The position numbers were made by a program, and so were the translations under genes. A stretch of DNA of 64,000 nt from NCBI GenBank assembly GCA_018806985.1, contig JADANN010000309.1, positions 868,001 to 932,000 of the forward strand. Reading direction: 5' to 3'. Positions within the stretch are counted from its first letter, which is position 1, and each line of letters opens with the position of its first letter. The notes beneath the pieces were generated by a model. That model was not told the DNA's origin. It worked only from the letters and a program-made list of their open reading frames with translations, and searched no databases. This DNA comes from Angiostrongylus vasorum (Eukaryota > Nematoda > Chromadorea > Rhabditida > Metastrongylidae). This document shows positions 34,155 through 45,350 of the stretch, one piece after another.

Positions 34155-34430
34155 CAGGGCCCGTGTAGCGCAAATGGTCGGAGGCCCCGTGAATGTGGAA
34201 TCGATCCCTGTGTCCATGGCTCACTATGCCTTCCATCCCTCCGGGGTTGGCAAATTGGTACCAGACTTGTCTGGGAGGATAGCAGCACTGGCTCGATACA
34301 TCGGTAGGCCACCGCGAGTCATTGTAAAGGCCAGATATGCATTCAATCACCTCCAAACGATGCTTAATGATGTCGAATGCATGGTGCATCCCTCAAGGAT
34401 TGATCAACGCCGATAGCTTTATCTTTTTCC
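34155..34430 (+). repeat. tRNA-derived SINE (family S1)
   Basis: Head CCGTGTAGCGCAAATGGTCGG, core AAATTGGTACCAGACTTGTC, GGAGGATAGCAGCACTGGC, tail GATTGATCAACGCCGATAGC. A hammerhead-like core in minus orientation (GAAGAAGGAG ... GGCGAAACATCAGC) lies just upstream at 34,088-34,122. Confidence 0.75.
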
Positions 34431-34454
34431 CATATAATTCGGCAGATCATCAAC

Positions 34455-35405
34455 CCTTATTCCCTCATTTTACCGTCTATATTTGGACGACTGCTTCATC
34501 CCCTACACCACACAAGAACAAATAGACAAGTGCTTTGAATTCTTGTAAAAAAAATCTGAGTCTGCGAAATTTACGCGAGCAAAACCAACCGAGAACTGGC
34601 TTCCGTTCCTAAACATCGAAATAAATCCTTCAGAATGTGGCCAAATGACGAAATGATATCGAAAACTAAGTAGTAAAAATATACTGATACAATACCTCTC
34701 TTCTCATCCTTCATACATGAAAAAACACTTATTAAAAACATGTCCCCAACAGCCAAGAATGTGTGCACAGGAGAACATGACAGGGAGGAACCGCTAAACT
34801 TGGCGCGAAAAAATGTCATTTGTGAAGGTTGTGAAGCAGAAGCCACTCCATTCAGATCAAAAGGTAGGGTTATGTCCCAAAATAGTGTTTCGAACCAAAA
34901 TGAGATCCGTTTCAAGCTACCCTTCATAATCAAACGAAATACGTTAAGCTATTAAGACATACCTAAGAAAAAAGCGCTCCTAGAAATTATGTGGGGGTTA
35001 CTGACCTCTCACGCAATATCCTAAGCCGTCAATTAGTCCGCAATAGGTTCTATGATGCTTTGTGCGACTCAGAAAATAGTATAATCGGTCGCAACGGAAG
35101 AGGGGGGATTGGATGAGTTCAGGTTCAATATACTTGACCTCATCTGAGGCACGTGCTGAAGAATACATTGGGGAAATGAGGAAACGAGTAGACTGCTTTG
35201 TGTCCACATAAAAGAACATCTAGATAGGGAACTTAAAAATCGTCAAAGCACTATTTTAGGTATACATTGGCCCGAAAAACACAATGGTGATGATTTTGAA
35301 GTGATTGTCAGGAACCTAGCGTAGAAATCAAAATATCAACACCCAAGAATCCAAGCGTTTTGGATACGTTTCAAAAGTCCAAATATCAACCGGCAAGACT
35401 AGTGT
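34455..35405 (+). mobile_element. Decayed Penelope-like element fragment
   Basis: Broken frames align with the better copy at 37.5-39.0 kb: KCFEFL, ENWLPFLNIEINPSE, LSSHPSYMKK, the block CVHIKEHLDRELKNRQST, DDFEVIVRNLA, and AFWIRFKSPNINRQD. Many stops. Truncated at both ends. Confidence 0.8.
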
Positions 35406-35679
35406 CTCACTATCACATGTGACCCACACCTTTTTTCAAATTGATTTCTTGATCTGGGTGGGCCCTCACTCGTCATCCCATGTGAACAACACATGGGTGG
35501 TCCCACACGCAACAGCAGGGTGAGCAGTTTTTGATAAATACGCCGTTCACTTATATGATAAGCCCCTATTAATGCTATAAATATTTCATCGAGTGATATC
35601 GATACCGTTAAATAAAATACGTCGGAAGAACCTGTGTACGACACATCCATCTTCCTTTACTTCATATGAGACCCAGGAC

Positions 35680-36740
35680 GACGTGGCTATTCAAGAGATC
35701 AGAGTAGTAATCGTGAATGATTTTTCTCCATTGTCTTTCTCGAAGCTGTAACAGTTCCGCCTGGGCATTAAAGTGCAATCATCTTGGTTTTGTAATTGAT
35801 AAATCTCCGTGGGCAATGCAAATGCTTTTCCCAGCCCCTGCAGTTTTGACCATAGTTGCTGCTCTTCATTTTAAGATCTTTTATAGCTCCCACATCCAGC
35901 GTTGAGAATGGGGGCTTCTGGAATGGCGAGATACCATGAATAGGCCTGGTCGTCATGAGAAACTCAGACAACTGTTCACCCTGCTCGTTCCACTAATCCG
36001 TGAGTCCCAATACGACGTTATTCTGAGTCCAGTCTTAGTGTTAAAATCTCCAATCATAACCTTAAGAATGTGAAGCCTTCTCTGCAGAACTTCTCCTAGT
36101 TCATGTAGAACGCTTCGATTTCGTGTTCGTTATAACTTGACGCCGTGCGTAGATGACGAAAGCCGGTGTTGGTCCACATCTTTTCAACCATAAACGTTCG
36201 GTTCCGGTTGCTAGTTGTTCGAATGAATCGATGTTCACGGTTAAACCCGTGTTCAGCAGAACGCCAACGCCAACGCCGACGCCGCCGCATCCTCTACCAT
36301 CGCATGTTCCGAGCGAGGATTCTTTTCCGGTATCATAGACGGTGTTGAATGGGTGAGGTCTACAGCTCCCAGCCAGCCCATAATGTGGTACATTATCCTT
36401 CTTGCCTGCATGATCAAGCCTTCTATCGAGGACTCACATGCAAGTGTACATGCATTGAGGGTACTCATCGTCATCTTAGTCCTTAGCGATTTAGGCAGCC
36501 TAGAATACTCTTGAGATTTTAGCAGCGTCTCCGTACTCGTCCTACCCAACGCTGCGAAATTGGGGGCTCTTTCGGGGGTCAGGGGAATGAGGCCCGTATT
36601 TTTACCGAGTTTAGCATTTTGATACCTTCGTATGGCTTGCTGAACTCTGAACGTGGGAGCTAGGTATACTCATAGGTAGTTTGCCAGTCTCTCCCAAAGT
36701 AGACCAGAAGCTAATTTGTTGGAGGTGACTCCTAACCGTC
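35680..36740 (-). mobile_element. RTE-like LINE fragment, 5' leader and endonuclease
   Basis: The minus strand reads NACTLACESSIEGLIMQARR, then GDFNTKTGLR and SQRWMWEL, matching the endonuclease at 290-1,060, with stops. At 36,570-36,740 lies the same leader sequence as 1,145-1,300. The right part (35,700-35,880) corresponds to the pre-RT linker (AGAGKSICIAHGDLSITKPR), so an internal stretch is deleted. Confidence 0.8.
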
Positions 36741-36754
36741 TCTCATATAACTTC

Positions 36755-36840
36755 TATGATGCTGAGATATTTGCACAACTCCGGACAGCAGGTGTCTCCG
36801 GTGGGGAATGAACGCGATATTACTGTCGATAAGTCGACCA
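36755..36840 (-). repeat. Fragment of a foldback repeat arm
   Basis: ATGATGCTGAGATATTTGC, GCAGGTGTCTCCGGTGGGGA and GAACGCG match the left arms at 41,255 and 54,085. Confidence 0.55.
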
Positions 36841-37540
36841 ATAAACATTATAATAATGTTCTCTATTGTAACTTTATTCTTTATGTGTTCTGGTGGTGCT
36901 GAGTGCCCTACATTCATATCCCATCCTAACCATCGGGCACACCAGTAAATACGGCAACTATTACCATCAGATAGACCACCGGGCATAATACCAGGCACGA
37001 CGCACTGCTTAGGAGCGAAACCTTGCGACCCATGGCGTGACCCCGCGAACCACGCTACTCGCTTGGATCTAGCAACGCCTCTTAGCATGGTCATTTGCCT
37101 TCTGACGACGCCTTCGAACATGCCGTTGCCCTTCCCTTTCATTTTGCTTTCGCACTTAATATTCCTCCTTCACAACTTGGATCCGCGTGTGCAAAATTGT
37201 TGTGCACTAAAGTCTTAAGCTCTTGCATTATCAGTAAATTAAGGTTGCCAGCGATTCACATCTAATACGTGTTGTTGAGGTAACAATTATCCTTAATACT
37301 AGCAGTGTTCACAGATACCCTTTCCGTAAATTCTCATCCTCGTTGCTAAAGCAATGCCGCAATTCGCTACCACATTCCTGCACTGTGACCACGTAAATCC
37401 TAACCTTGTTGTAGTCATAGCAGTACAATATTTCCTAACTATATCTCATGCGCTCATCAACCTGCTGAATAACATTATGTGTCATAGTTCCCAGGATCGA
37501 CTTTCTATTAACCTCGGCATTGGAATATGAATGCGTCGTT
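36840..37540. other. Unassigned stretch with a 136-codon minus-strand frame
   Basis: A GC-richer block (36,890-37,150) carries an open minus-strand frame with segments GSRHGSQGFAPKQCVVPG and NSCRIYWCARWLGWDMNVG. I do not know the family. It has the look of a dispersed repeat rather than a gene, because no splice sites or second exon fit. Confidence 0.3.
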
Positions 37541-37544
37541 TTCT

Positions 37545-39010
37545 TGTTCAGCAATCGCGAGGTTGTTAAACAGCATACATTTACTTCCATAGAAAAACAC
37601 AATACAATACAACAGTAGCTGACGTTTCGGCAGTATCGTCTTCTTCAGAGCCTGGAAGGGTATACTGACATACAATTTACTAGGCCAAACGCTTCAATGA
37701 CACTTACAAAAGACGAAAAACTCTATGGTAATTACATGGTCAACAGCTTCTCGAAAAAAACTCACCGCTTTTTTACGTGCCTTCCCATGAGGAAGATTAG
37801 AACAGCTGATTATGGTCGCATAAGGTTGATGACTGCACCATCCCACATCAGAAATTGATGCGAACATACGGGGTCAGGTCGCGTATGACCTCTGGGCATT
37901 CATCCCTGCTATTCATTGTAGGGTTTTTGGCATTTATCCAAAAAGCCTCAAGAAGTTTTCGCGCTGGTGTTCTAGTCTCCTGCGCAAGGATATTGACTTT
38001 TACTTCAAAATCGTCCCCGCTGTGCTTTTGTATCCTATGCGTGCCTAGTGGGGTACTTTGTCTTAGTTTTCGTTTGCCATCTAGGTGTTCTTTTATACGG
38101 ATACACAAAGGCCTGCCCGTTTCGCCAATATATTCATCTCCGCAATTATTACACGAGATCAGGTATATCGTACCTGAACTCATGCAATCACCGTCCCTGC
38201 CATAAGGGCAGATTACGCAATTTGTTGTTTCGCATAGACGATCATACAGGCGGTTACGAACTAACTGACGACGTAGAGTAGCCGGTGGTATTTCAACTAT
38301 CGCTACCGATTCCTCTAGACCTGCCCTTCTTAAGCATCGTTTAATCGCTACGCTTATTTCATCGCTAATAAAGGGCAGCATAAACGGGACTTTCTTTTGG
38401 CCAAGTGTTTCGCTTGGGCGCGTCGCTCTCCTTCTAAACTTATCTCGTGGGGTTACTATTTCGTAGCCATTGCAGATGGCTATTTGCCGAGCCAAGTCGC
38501 GCGATTCTTCCTTTAGTTCCCCGGTTGTGCACACAGAGGTGGCTGTTCGAAACATGTTTCTCACAAGCGCCCTCTTTATGTGTGAAGGGTGGGAAGAAAG
38601 GAAGTGAACGAGGATGTTCTTGTTACTTGGCTTTCGGTACCACTTCGTCAGGTAACCGCTACTTGATAGGCTTATTTGGACGTTTAAAAACGGAAGCCAG
38701 TCTTTTCTCGGTTTCTCCCGGGTGAACTTAATGTACTCAGACGGCTCGTTCAATAATTCAAAGCATTTGTCCATCTCCTCCTGCGTATAGAAGATGACAA
38801 AACAATCATCTACATATCTGCAAAAGAGTAGTGGCCGGAGATCGAGAGCAGGGGCTTCTATCTTAGACATAAACACAATGGCAAGGCTTGGTGCCAGTCG
38901 CTGTCTTATAGCCAACCCCCTTATTTGCGCGAAATATTTCCCAGACCATCTGAAAACCGAGCAGTGTGTTTTCAGACCATCTGAAAATCGCAGAATTCTG
39001 GACGAATTGA
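37545..39010 (-). mobile_element. Penelope-like element with a long intact RT-endonuclease frame, 5' truncated
   Basis: The minus-strand frame from about 38,990 to 37,848 is uninterrupted for about 380 codons: SVFRWSGKYFAQIRG, RQRLAPSLAIVFMSK, YVDDCFVIF (reverse transcriptase motif C), ENWLPF-like DWLPFLNVQ, LSSHPSHIKRALVRNMF, a cysteine pair CVICPYGRDGDC, then the GIY-YIG endonuclease GTIYLISC ... GDEYIGETGRPLCIRIKEHL, EAFWINAKNP. The reverse transcriptase lacks its N-terminal motifs. The frame runs further 5' into unrelated sequence. The 3' tail with a hammerhead-like core ends at about 37,545 (TTGTTCAGCAATCGCGAGG on the opposite strand). Confidence 0.9.
37617..37655 (-). ncRNA. Hammerhead-ribozyme-like core, best preserved copy
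   Basis: The minus strand has CTGAAGA, a 13-nt stem-loop segment, then GAAACGTC. Both conserved boxes are intact. ACGT in the second box is self-complementary, so helix III could form only between two copies, as in dimeric hammerheads. Confidence 0.45.
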
Positions 39011-39029
39011 CTCGTAAAATACAAACCAC

Positions 39030-39240
39030 ATAAACGAGAACAGAGCCACGCATGCATGTATGAACACGTCCTCGTAGAAAGAGAAAGCGCGCCAAATTGG
39101 CGTAGCACAAACAGGGAGTCCATTTCCTGGACCCACCTGTGTCTCAAGGATGCCGGTCACTTTTAGTCCACGACTAACCCCCCTATCGGCCACCTGGGGA
39201 CGCAACACGTCGCCCTCGCGACTGACCGTCATGAGATCCC
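39030..39240. repeat. Unclassified dispersed repeat, copy 2
   Basis: It matches 1,350-1,535 (see there) and abuts the truncated 5' end of the PLE at 37.5-39.0 kb. Confidence 0.5.
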
Positions 39241-39840
39241 TCTATGTGGGAAGCCCGTGGAAATAACACAATAGCTCATAACAATACTGCTCATTTAAGG
39301 ATGATAGCGAGGAAGTGGATGAGCGCGAAAACATCCATCCACAGAGCAGCACTCCCTCACACACTGTTCAGGAATGAGCGGATCAGCGGTTACTTTTCGT
39401 AATCCCATGTCGATCGAGATCATAAGCGGCACAAAAGTAGCACTCCTTGTAAAGAAAAAAAGAGATTAATAGATATGGAAAGGCGCAATGAGCATGCAAT
39501 GTGATCGATGACAACCCAAGGCTCTACACAACCCAAATGCCTTTGGCGGAACGATTTCGTAAAGCACGAGCACCTAGTAGTAAATACCAGTACGAGTAAT
39601 ACATACACGATATAAAAACCTACAGTAATATGAAAATGGAGGCAAAAAATATTCTTTGCCAAGAGGTGAGATATACCAACACTGAAATCTAAAAAGGGCG
39701 AGCTCGCGCCATTCAATCGTTTCGAGCAGGGACCTTCATTGGCGCACGTTTGACAACAAACATTGTGGACCTTTATTCTAATTACTCATTAAATTTTTTT
39801 GAGACAATTCTGAGGTGGCTTTTTTATGGCAAGTTACTCT
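39240..39840. other. Region upstream of METTL17, nothing recognised
   Basis: About 600 bp without a named repeat. It should include the METTL17 promoter. Confidence 0.4.
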
Positions 39841-39846
39841 TTTCAG
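39841..39846 (+). promoter_or_regulatory. Probable spliced-leader acceptor of the METTL17 gene
   Basis: TTTCAG preceded by pyrimidine-rich sequence lies two bases before the start codon, the usual nematode trans-splice layout. Confidence 0.5.
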
Positions 39847-39848
39847 AA

Positions 39849-42800
39849 ATGGCATCTCGTCGGCTCATTCTGAAACATTCAACTGCATTACAATCCCAGT
39901 GGTTTTCTTCGGCTCCGTCCACTTCACGTGCAGAAAACCGAGAGTTCAACAAAACGATTTCTGACGGTGTTGCGCATGTGACTTCGTTGAATGTTTTGAC
40001 ACGAGAGAAGTCTATCGTTCAGCTCAAAGCTCCGTCGGAACGTCAATCTCGAAAGTTCAGGTACGAAGCCCAAGCCACGCTGAAGATTAACTTTTTTGTT
40101 ATTACTATAACATGTTTGATATGGTATATAACCTACGCAGTAGTAGTTCCATATAAATGAGCGAACTATCGCAATGTAGTCCTACTACTAATAGGGCGAA
40201 TTTGTCACTGCAACAATTTTGTTGCTCAGGTTTTTGATAAGCTGAGACGGGGTTGTCAACACGTTTTTCTTCACAATGGCTCTCTTTTTCATTCCGGTGA
40301 CTTCAACCTCTTATGAGTCTAAAGAGGACCATGCTTTCACGTACCATTTTTTTAGACCGTTTCATAGTATGTATGAGAACTCAAATCTTAAACTTCAGTC
40401 GTGATTTCAAAGGAAAGATAGAAAACGCTCATTGCGTTTTTTACTGTGTTGGCTACCTCTATTATTGATTCGAAGATGAATGAGAAGCTTTATGGCTGGC
40501 AATATCTATATTCTTCAATGAGTATGCCAATTCTTCCCAACGATTTACCTCCTCATCGTGGCTGGGAGGTGTTCCTGGGTGTCGGGCTGCGATGTACAGC
40601 GAGGGGGATTCGTCACTTCAGCAAGGTCTCACAAGCTGAGAAGGAGTACGGCGTTTCCATGAGGAAGCCCAGCTGAGTATCAAACTAATCCCATGGTGAC
40701 AAATCTCCCTCTGATCCACAAGGGTCCTGACTGCCTGTGGTGGTGAAGACTGGTGCAGACTTTGGCCAAGCTGACCTCGGGATTCCAGCGAACCACAATG
40801 GCTTAACCTGCAAATCTCCGAAAAAGTGGGGGTTATGCTGGATCCCGCACAACCAGTGAAGACGGGCCATCCAAGTATCCAAGTAAGTCTGCCAATTTCA
40901 AGTCTTTTTTTTTTCGCTTTTGATGAGCCTTCTAAGTGTGGTTGGTTGTGCAATATTTTCTAGACATTGGTTCACTTTTCGATAGACTTCACATTCTTCA
41001 AGACTGTTAAGAGGTTGCGTTACCTTTCACTTGCTGGATCATTTATTTCTCCAACTTTACATTAAGAATAGCAGCATCATAGTTAATGTGCTGGAACTAT
41101 CACCTTTCATAACGGTGGGTCTTCAGGTATCCTACGACACCAAAATTTAAAAAGCCGATGTAGTGATGAAATAATGTCATTTATCTTAACCTTTTTATTT
41201 ACTGCCTATTCTTTTCTTTCTTTTAATGGCAGGATATGTTGCGAAATATAACTTGTATAATGCTGAGATATTTGCAGAACTCGGACCGCAGGTGTCTGCG
41301 GTGGGGAACCCGTCAACGAGATTGAGCTAGGGGAACCCAAATCCGCATTGAAAACTAGAGAGAGTCTGACGAAGGCAAACTAGCTGAGAGACAGGAGAAA
41401 GGAGCGACCCGCATGGTGTCGTAGTGAACGCGTTACTCCCCAGAAAGGACAATAGCGCGTTCATTCCGCACCGCAGACACCTGCGGTCCGGAGTTTTGCA
41501 GATATCCCAGCATTATAAGAATGTCATTTATTTCCATGTAACTCTCTTATAACACTCCAGTTATGTTCCAGAAGAGAGTTTGCTGTCCCGGAACAGGCTA
41601 TATCGGGATTAAGGAATGCACTAATAACGTGTGAACGTTCACCTAAGCAAATACAGCATGAAGCTGACCAGCTTAGCGAAGTGCTGTTGCATCGTAGGTG
41701 ATTCTAGCTACACTTCTTATTCGCAGTCAGGCACCTTTCTCATGATCCTTCAAATTTCTATTGCTGGTACTACTGACATGATGCTTTCAGATTTCCTGCG
41801 CCACCATCCGTTGTACGAGAAGCACGTAATAAAGTCAAGAACATGTTGAAAGAGAGGGAAGAACAAGATATGTGCAACCTCCTCAGTGAAGATCTCAAGA
41901 CAACCGGCATAAACTACAAAGTCCGCAATGAAGTTGACAAAATTCTGAAGAAGGCGCACTTCACATGGCAACCTCTTTCTGTCGAAACGAAAGAGACTGC
42001 AGCTGCCTACGCACTGTCTCAGCTTGCCCCTAACTATGCAGAGATTTCGAGAGTTCTGGATGAGTTCAAAGGAAGTACTTTTTGTCCTGACAGCGTGTTA
42101 GACTATGGCAGTGGTATAGGTGCAGGTTAGAAATTCAGGTTGTTTCTTTTTTAACATATTTTACGTCACCATTCAGAATCCATTATTTGAGGCTTCTGGG
42201 CTGTCAATGAACGCTATGGCTCGGCAGTAAAAGATTACTGCATGGTGGATCCTTCAGTAGCTATGACTAATTTCGCGATGGATATCATGAGAGTTGGTCC
42301 TCCTGTTATTATTGTCGTATATGATTTGATGGGGCGCGTGTGACGCAGAGGTCAGAGGCGCCCTGCAACGGACACGTAGAATCGATCCCGTGCCCATGGC
42401 CCATCAAGCTTTCCATACGTCTGGGGTCGGCAAATTGGTACCAGACTTGTCTGGGAGGATGGCAGCACTGGCTCAATACATCGTTATGGCACCGCGAATC
42501 ATTGTAAAGGCCAAATATGCATTCAATCACCTCCAAACGACGCTTAGTGAAGTCGAATGCATGGCGCATCCCTCAGGGATTGAGCGCCGAAAGTTTGACA
42601 TTTATCCTTTTGTGACTTGGTATAACATTATTTCAGGATGACAAAGGAAACTTGTTGCCTCGTAATATAAATTTCCGGCGTCATCTCCCAACTTCTCTTC
42701 AAACAAAGTACGACCTCGTAATCGCTCATCGTACTCTTTGTGAAGTTGACTCGAGAGAGTCTCGACTAGAACTCGTGACGTCTTTATGGAAAAGAACAAA

Positions 42801-44850
42801 TAGGTGGGACGGATCAAAAGAAAATTGCATCTATTATCTCAAGTATCCTTATGTTTGACTCCTTTTAAGGGTCGATTGTTTTAGATTCTTAGTTCTTATT
42901 GATTCTGGCCTCCATGATGCGTTCGAAGCTTTGATGGAAGCCCGAGATTTCTTGCTACTTTCTGGCGTACAACTACATTTAGAGGACACGGTTTCATTGT
43001 TAAAGGTGGCACGGTCTTTTTTGTTTGATTTCTGTTGACAAGACGCTATGTAGAACTAAGAGTACGGAGGTAATCTGAAAATTTGGAAAAAATCCACTTT
43101 TCTCCTGATTCTTTTAGGAGCACAACCTGATGACGGAAAACATCTATACCGTCCTTAATGACTGCAGTATCACCGATCTCGAGCGGTTTTTAATCATCTA
43201 CGATCAGGTTAATGTGGTTATTATTTGAATTTACCAGAACCAACTTTCTTTTAGTCTCGGCATCGATCAATAATTTACTGTTCATTTGGTGAGCAAGCAC
43301 AAGAGTGTTATTACATTATTTATTCATTCACAATACCTGACGTCTCGGCGGTTACGCCTTTCTCAGTCTTGATAGGTTAGGTTGAGATGCAATCTGCTCA
43401 GACAAACACTTTCGTATCCTCAGCAGATGAAACATAACACATAAAGTATCATTCGCGCAGTAAACAGCTGCTTTTAAACACTCGCCGCTTTGTTCTTAAT
43501 AAGTCCTCCAGTTACTGTTGGAGATCAGCCGGATAGAGTTTTACATGGATGAAGAATGCGCCTGGCTCAGGTCAGAAAATCAGCCCAAGGTATGACACGA
43601 TGTCGCTACTGATCACAAGACACTCCTTCTTGCAGTTCCTTTTTTGAATGTTTCAAATTTTCAAAAAACGCTTCAAAAGTCCGCGCTAATGTTGTGAGTT
43701 CCTAAGCGAGAGCAGTGAACTGGAAGAGAGTACTCTGAGATCAACTGTGACTTTGCGGCAAATCTTGAGCTGATTTTTTGATTTATGCCAGGCTTACTCC
43801 TCAACCATGTAAGACTCTGTGCGGCTGGTTTCCATCGCATAACTGGAGTACTTGTAAGGAACAAAACGGTCAGTGTATAAAGAAGCTGTTTCCAGTACGG
43901 CTGAAATATGGGTTTCCGGTTTTCTGTTGAGGTTATGGAGGTGTTAAGTTGACTACTTTGCAGTTCACTTGACCTTTTCAGACTCTGAAGAAGACGAAGT
44001 CCGTTGGAACGTCATTTGTTGTAAATAAATAAATACTGTAATAGCAACATCGTGTTCTCTTGTCAAGAGGGCGATGAAATGTTTGAATGTCGTTAGGAAT
44101 TCAACGGAGCACACTATGTTGTTGCGATCCGCCTCCTGAAGTTTCACATTTCGGTATTTCAATACTCAGTACTTCTGCAGACACTGGTTCCAGTAACTAT
44201 AAAATCAGTTTTATAAGGATTACCTGCATTGTTGTGATTTCATGATGTTTACCACGTGTTTATTCGGATCCTCTGATTTTGCTTATTATAATCTAGGTGC
44301 CAGCTGGGATTGTGTTACCTACTGCTCTACCTCCTGCGAAGATTTATGCTCCTTGTCCTCATGATTTAGGATGCCCAAAATTGATATCCAGGAGTTCATG
44401 CACTTTTCCTGTTCGTTGGCGAGTCATTCGAGCAGACGGCAAACATTCAAGTCGTGAGATATCAGGCACGGAAACTAGAAAGTTCTCTTTCGTCATTATA
44501 GAGAAGTCCTTACGACATGCTGAAAAAGATCTTGCCAGAATCCTCAAAGTGAGACCTCTCTAGAATGTGTAATTTAAAAAGAATGACTTTGCTTACATTA
44601 AGAACAGTTACGCTTATTGTCCGTTATACACTTTGTTATCTACTTTCATATACGGCATTCGGATGGCCATGTGACTTGCGACTTGTGTACTTCTTTCAAT
44701 GGCATTCAAAGGATGACGATCTCCCGAAGAGCCGGCATACTTTATCGGTGGGCACGTGGTCGAAGAGATGGCGAAATATTCCCATTACAAACGAAGGACG
44801 CGCAAAGTTCGTCCGACTTATCTGATTTATTGGAAAAGAGAACTGAATGA
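39849..44850 (+). CDS. Mitochondrial METTL17/Rsm22 family protein, 8 exons
   Basis: Exons: 39849-40060, 41791-42125, 42192-42292, 42637-42803, 42885-43005, 43118-43207, 44297-44548, 44608-44850. All GT/AG and in phase, 506 aa. METTL17 acts in assembly of the mitochondrial small ribosomal subunit and binds an Fe-S cluster. The N-terminus is basic and serine-rich like a presequence (MASRRLILKHSTALQSQWF). Residues 130-300 form a Rossmann methyltransferase-like fold with LDYGSGIGAG at about 174-183 (S-adenosylmethionine loop), YCMVDPS and YDLVIAHRTLCEV. Fe-S ligand candidates are Cys362 and Cys368 (CPHDLGC), Cys377, and Cys450 or Cys453 (HVTCDLC). FSFVIIEK and the C-terminal GILYRWARGRRDGE block are family features. 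Exon 6 (30 aa) has no counterpart that I recall. Introns carry family D, foldback, SINE and PLE copies. The slmo gene lies convergent, 500 bp downstream. Confidence 0.88.
40530..40895 (+). repeat. Family D dispersed repeat
   Basis: CGATTTACCTCCTCATCGTGG, GGGAGGTGTTCCTGGGTGTC, TCCCTCTGATCCACAAGG, and the terminal GACGGGCCATCCAAGTATCC. The central hairpin is deleted in this copy. It lies in METTL17 intron 1. Confidence 0.72.
41195..41535. repeat. Foldback repeat with tRNA-like arms
   Basis: The left arm TGCTGAGATATTTGCAGAAC ... GCAGGTGTCTGCGGTGGGG is mirrored on the right by CCGCACCGCAGACACCTGC ... GTTTTGCAGATATCCCAGCA. The terminal motif TTTTTATTTACTGCCTATTC lies at 41,193. The left arm has lost part of its tRNA-like section. 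It lies in METTL17 intron 1. Confidence 0.65.
42330..42600 (+). repeat. tRNA-derived SINE (family S1)
   Basis: Head GCGTGTGACGCAGAGGTCAG, B box GAATCGATCCCGTGCCC, core AAATTGGTACCAGACTTGTC, tail CAGGGATTGAGCGCCGAAAG. It lies in METTL17 intron 3, ending about 40 bp before exon 4. Confidence 0.78.
43290..44070. mobile_element. Two Penelope-like element 3' ends fused head to head
   Basis: The minus copy (43,290 to about 43,660) shows the tail with GTGTTATTACATTATTTATTC and a core GACGTCTCGGCGG on the plus strand. The plus copy (about 43,760-44,070) shows GTGCGGCTGGTTTCCATCGC, the GGTTATGGAGGTGTTAAG tail and CTCTGAAGAAGACGA. The pair lies in METTL17 intron 6, between exons at 43,207 and 44,297. 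Confidence 0.7.
43982..44014 (+). ncRNA. Hammerhead-like core in a PLE tail
   Basis: CTCTGAAGA, stem AGACG/CCGTT with mismatches, then GGAACGTC: one A of the second box is lost. Probably inactive. Confidence 0.3.
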
Positions 44851-45350
44851 ACTGTTTCGAAAGGTTAATGTACTACGTGAAGATCCTGTAACTGGTTTAA
44901 AATGTAGCTAAATGTTCAGCGAGATTCCAAGTTATACTAATTAAATAATGAGTGAACAGATAGACTGACGAAATCGATGTAAGTTTCAATATTCATCCTT
45001 TATTATCCAATCCATTCACATGCAATTACAACCACAGTTGAAGGGGACCGAATCTCTTCATATAGATCATGTCATCAAATAATTTTATTAAAGAATGTAC
45101 TCCTAATTATGCTTCAACAGAAACATCGTTGTCATCAGCTAAAGCAATCAGTGGTGCAGTACTCTTGCCAAAATTGGCAAACCTACTTCACAACCCGTGA
45201 CCTGAATTTTAAGAAAAACACTGCTCGCAGAAGTACGCTATATAAAAGGACTAGGAAGACTCATAGATAAAATATTTCTGTAGAAACTTGGAAAGCAGAC
45301 GCTAGGAAACTATTATGGGTCCTACTGGAGAACAGAATCTACAAAATAAC

